In this document: positions 62,349 to 64,000 of the stretch, one piece after another | Layout: the number at the start of each line of letters is the position of its first letter | Numbering within the stretch: the first letter of the stretch is position 1 | NCBI GenBank assembly: GCA_027422505.1 | Contig: JAPQWV010000739.1 | Span: 186,001-250,000, forward strand | Reading direction: 5' to 3' | Source: Craterostigma plantagineum | Taxonomy: Eukaryota > Streptophyta > Magnoliopsida > Lamiales > Linderniaceae | DNA length: 64,000 nt | Program-made: the position numbers and the translations under genes | The notes under the pieces: generated by a model | The model's database searches: none | What the model was told of the DNA's origin: nothing | What the model saw: only the letters and a program-made list of their open reading frames with translations

Positions 62349-64000
62349 ATGGCGAAGAACTCTCTAAGCACGGGGCCTCCGGTTTTCAATGGCGAAAATT
62401 ATCACATATGGGCGATCAAGATGAAGGCATATTTGAAAGCGCTATGCCTATGGAATGTGGTGGAAAGTGATGAAGAACCACCGGCATTACGAACTAACCC
62501 GACGATCGCTCAAATGAAGAAGCATGAAGAAGACGTCGCAAAAAAACCAAGAGCTCTCACATGTTTACACTCGGCTCTCTCCGATACAATCTTCACAAGA
62601 ATCATGACTTGTGAGAATCCGAAAGAAGCTTGGGATGAGTTAAAGGAAGAGTTTGAAGGAAGCGAACGAGTGAAGAGCATCAAACTCTTAACCTTAAAAA
62701 GAGAGTTTGAAATGTTAAAGATGAAGGATGGAGACTCGGTGAAAGAGTATTCGTCCAAGCTTTTAGACCTCGTTAACAAAATAAGGTTGACGGGAGAAGA
62801 GTTCAACGATGCGAAGGTGGTGGAAAAGATGATGATAAGTCTACCTTCAAAATTTGAGGAGAAAATCTCGGCTATCGAAGAATCATGCGACCTCAAGACT
62901 CTATCCGTTGCCGAGCTCATTAGCAAGCTTCAAACTCAAGAGCAACGAGCAAACATGAAAGAAGAAGATGCCACCGAAGGAGCTTTTCCGGCCTTTAAAA
63001 CGAGGATGAAAGGGCAACAACAAGTAAAAGAAGGCACAAGCCAAGATGAAGGCAAAGATGATGAAGATCAAGGTGCTCAAAATTTTAAATACAAAGCAAA
63101 GCCGGCCCGATCGTGCAAAATATGCTTCCGAAACAACCACGTCGAAAGTGATTGTTGGTACAAGGAAAAAGGCGCAATTCGGTGCAACTTTTGTAAGAAA
63201 ATGGGGCATGTTGAAAGGAATTGTCGGCTAAAGAAACAAGCCAACATTCAACCACAACAAGCCAACGTTTCCGATGATCAAGAAGAGGCTAAAGAATACC
63301 TTTTTATGGCGATGCCCGAAGCAAAAGATGAGCAACCTTGGCTCATCGATAGTGGTTGCACGAGCCACATGTGCAAAGATGAGAAGATGTTTGCGAGCTT
63401 GAACAAATCCATCAAAAGTACGGTTCGACTCGGAGATGGGAAAGTCATTCAAGCCGAAGGAAAAGGTTCGATACCGGTCAACACGAAGCGAGGTACAAAG
63501 TATATTACCGATGTTCTCTTTGTTCCTCATTTAACTCGAAATCTCTTGAGTGTTGCGAGAATGGTTGAAAGAGGATACTCTCTTTCATTCAAAGATAATG
63601 CATGTGTTGTCTATGATCCAAATGACGTGATGTTGGCGAAGGTGGCTATGGTTGAAAAATGTTTCTCCTTGAAGTTCAATGAGAAACATGAAGGTGCTCA
63701 CTATGTTTCGAACGATGATGATGATTCACCTCTCGTCTCATCTATGTCGAAAACGAAGCCTACGACGACGTCAGATGAAAAATGCATGTATGCTAGGTTG
63801 GAGATGCCCTCGTTAAAAGAAGTAACGGATGAACGGAGACATGCGATGAAGGAGGAGACTACGATGATTGAAAAAAATCAGTTTCAAGTTTTAATTCCCG
63901 GACATTCGAAGAAGTCTAAAATGAAGAGGAGCAAGCCGACGCCAAAACCTCTCGTTCACGATGAGAAACTACCAAATGAAGACAAAGAACCCGCTGCAAA
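62349..64000 (+). CDS. Ty1/copia Gag-protease, open to the window end
   Basis: ATG at 62349 opens a frame of about 550 codons with no stop before 64000. It has MAKNSLSTGPPVFNGENYHI and WAIKMKAYLKALCLWNVVE at the N-terminus (copia Gag), then KEAWDELKEEFEGSERVKSI. Two zinc knuckles follow: CKICFRNNHVESDC (about residue 257) and CNFCKKMGHVERNC (about 281). The aspartic protease active site is WLIDSGCTSHMC (about 331), with VLFVPHLTRNLLSV at its end. After that, about 150 residues (Asp-rich, then Lys-rich) replace the usual pre-integrase segment; no WH-x-R-x-GH or CxxC motif is seen. Confidence 0.9.
   Translation, partial: MAKNSLSTGPPVFNGENYHIWAIKMKAYLKALCLWNVVESDEEPPALRTNPTIAQMKKHEEDVAKKPRALTCLHSALSDTIFTRIMTCENPKEAWDELKEEFEGSERVKSIKLLTLKREFEMLKMKDGDSVKEYSSKLLDLVNKIRLTGEEFNDAKVVEKMMISLPSKFEEKISAIEESCDLKTLSVAELISKLQTQEQRANMKEEDATEGAFPAFKTRMKGQQQVKEGTSQDEGKDDEDQGAQNFKYKAKPARSCKICFRNNHVESDCWYKEKGAIRCNFCKKMGHVERNCRLKKQANIQPQQANVSDDQEEAKEYLFMAMPEAKDEQPWLIDSGCTSHMCKDEKMFASLNKSIKSTVRLGDGKVIQAEGKGSIPVNTKRGTKYITDVLFVPHLTRNLLSVARMVERGYSLSFKDNACVVYDPNDVMLAKVAMVEKCFSLKFNEKHEGAHYVSNDDDDSPLVSSMSKTKPTTTSDEKCMYARLEMPSLKEVTDERRHAMKEETTMIEKNQFQVLIPGHSKKSKMKRSKPTPKPLVHDEKLPNEDKEPAA

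Larger units (their letters stand above)
61842..64000 (+). mobile_element. Ty1/copia retrotransposon, 5' end (continues beyond window)
   Basis: A 5' LTR (61842-62259), primer site and long open Gag-protease frame are seen, the rest lies beyond the window. The frame is intact so far, so it may be a young element. Confidence 0.88.

Noticed and set aside
62510..63530. Minus-strand open frames under the right-hand copia
   Set aside because: They lie opposite the uninterrupted plus-strand Gag-protease frame, which has clear zinc knuckles and protease motif.

Overview
The window is nuclear DNA of a flowering plant, most likely a eudicot. It holds a few intron-containing plant genes separated by deep layers of transposable elements. 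Codon use, GT/AG introns, a class III peroxidase, a membrane-tethered NAC factor and a RESPONSE TO LOW SULFUR-like protein all point to angiosperm; I cannot name the genus.

Left part (1-26 kb) is almost entirely mobile DNA. A Ty3/gypsy chromovirus (Tekay/Del-like) with about 3-kb LTRs fills 1-8894. It sits in the gag of a minus-strand Ty1/copia element (8895-10316), whose LTR abuts a decayed MIP1/DUF547-type gene fragment (10322-10870). A second, decayed Ty1/copia (about 11.16-18.4 kb) is split by a solo LTR with 40-bp tandem repeats (14091-15771, target duplication CATCC). Then follow a hAT transposase relic (19654-20662), a non-autonomous minus-strand LTR element (20745-23343), hAT-type MITEs and an Emigrant-like MITE.

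A 5.0-kb MULE-like element (26110-31104) is packed with GGTAC-containing tandem repeats on both sides of a small minus-strand gene. It ends 150 bp before the start codon of an intact 20-exon MutS2 gene (31255-37672).

Gene-rich part (31-61.4 kb): MutS2 (+), acidic ribosomal protein P1 with a one-base frameshift (+), a Nudix-like protein (-), a class III peroxidase (-), a large unknown dentin-sialophosphoprotein-like protein (-), a NAC factor with a C-terminal membrane anchor (-) and an LSU-like small protein (-). I reconstructed exon structures by splice sites; every multi-exon gene except P1 keeps one reading frame. Between them lie precise hAT insertions with 8-bp duplications, including one that carries gene-fragment DNA and itself contains another MITE, a long-TIR element and a tRNA-derived SINE.

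Right end (61.8-64 kb): the start of another Ty1/copia element with LTR, primer site and an open gag-protease frame that runs off the window and lacks the expected integrase start.

The most unusual recurring theme is that each hAT/MULE-like family carries its own short near-palindromic motif (GGTAC, GAGCTCG, GGGTACCCG, GGTACCG, GGCCCG, AGGCGATCGCCT, TAGCGCG) amplified in its ends, which may be family-specific transposase binding arrays.
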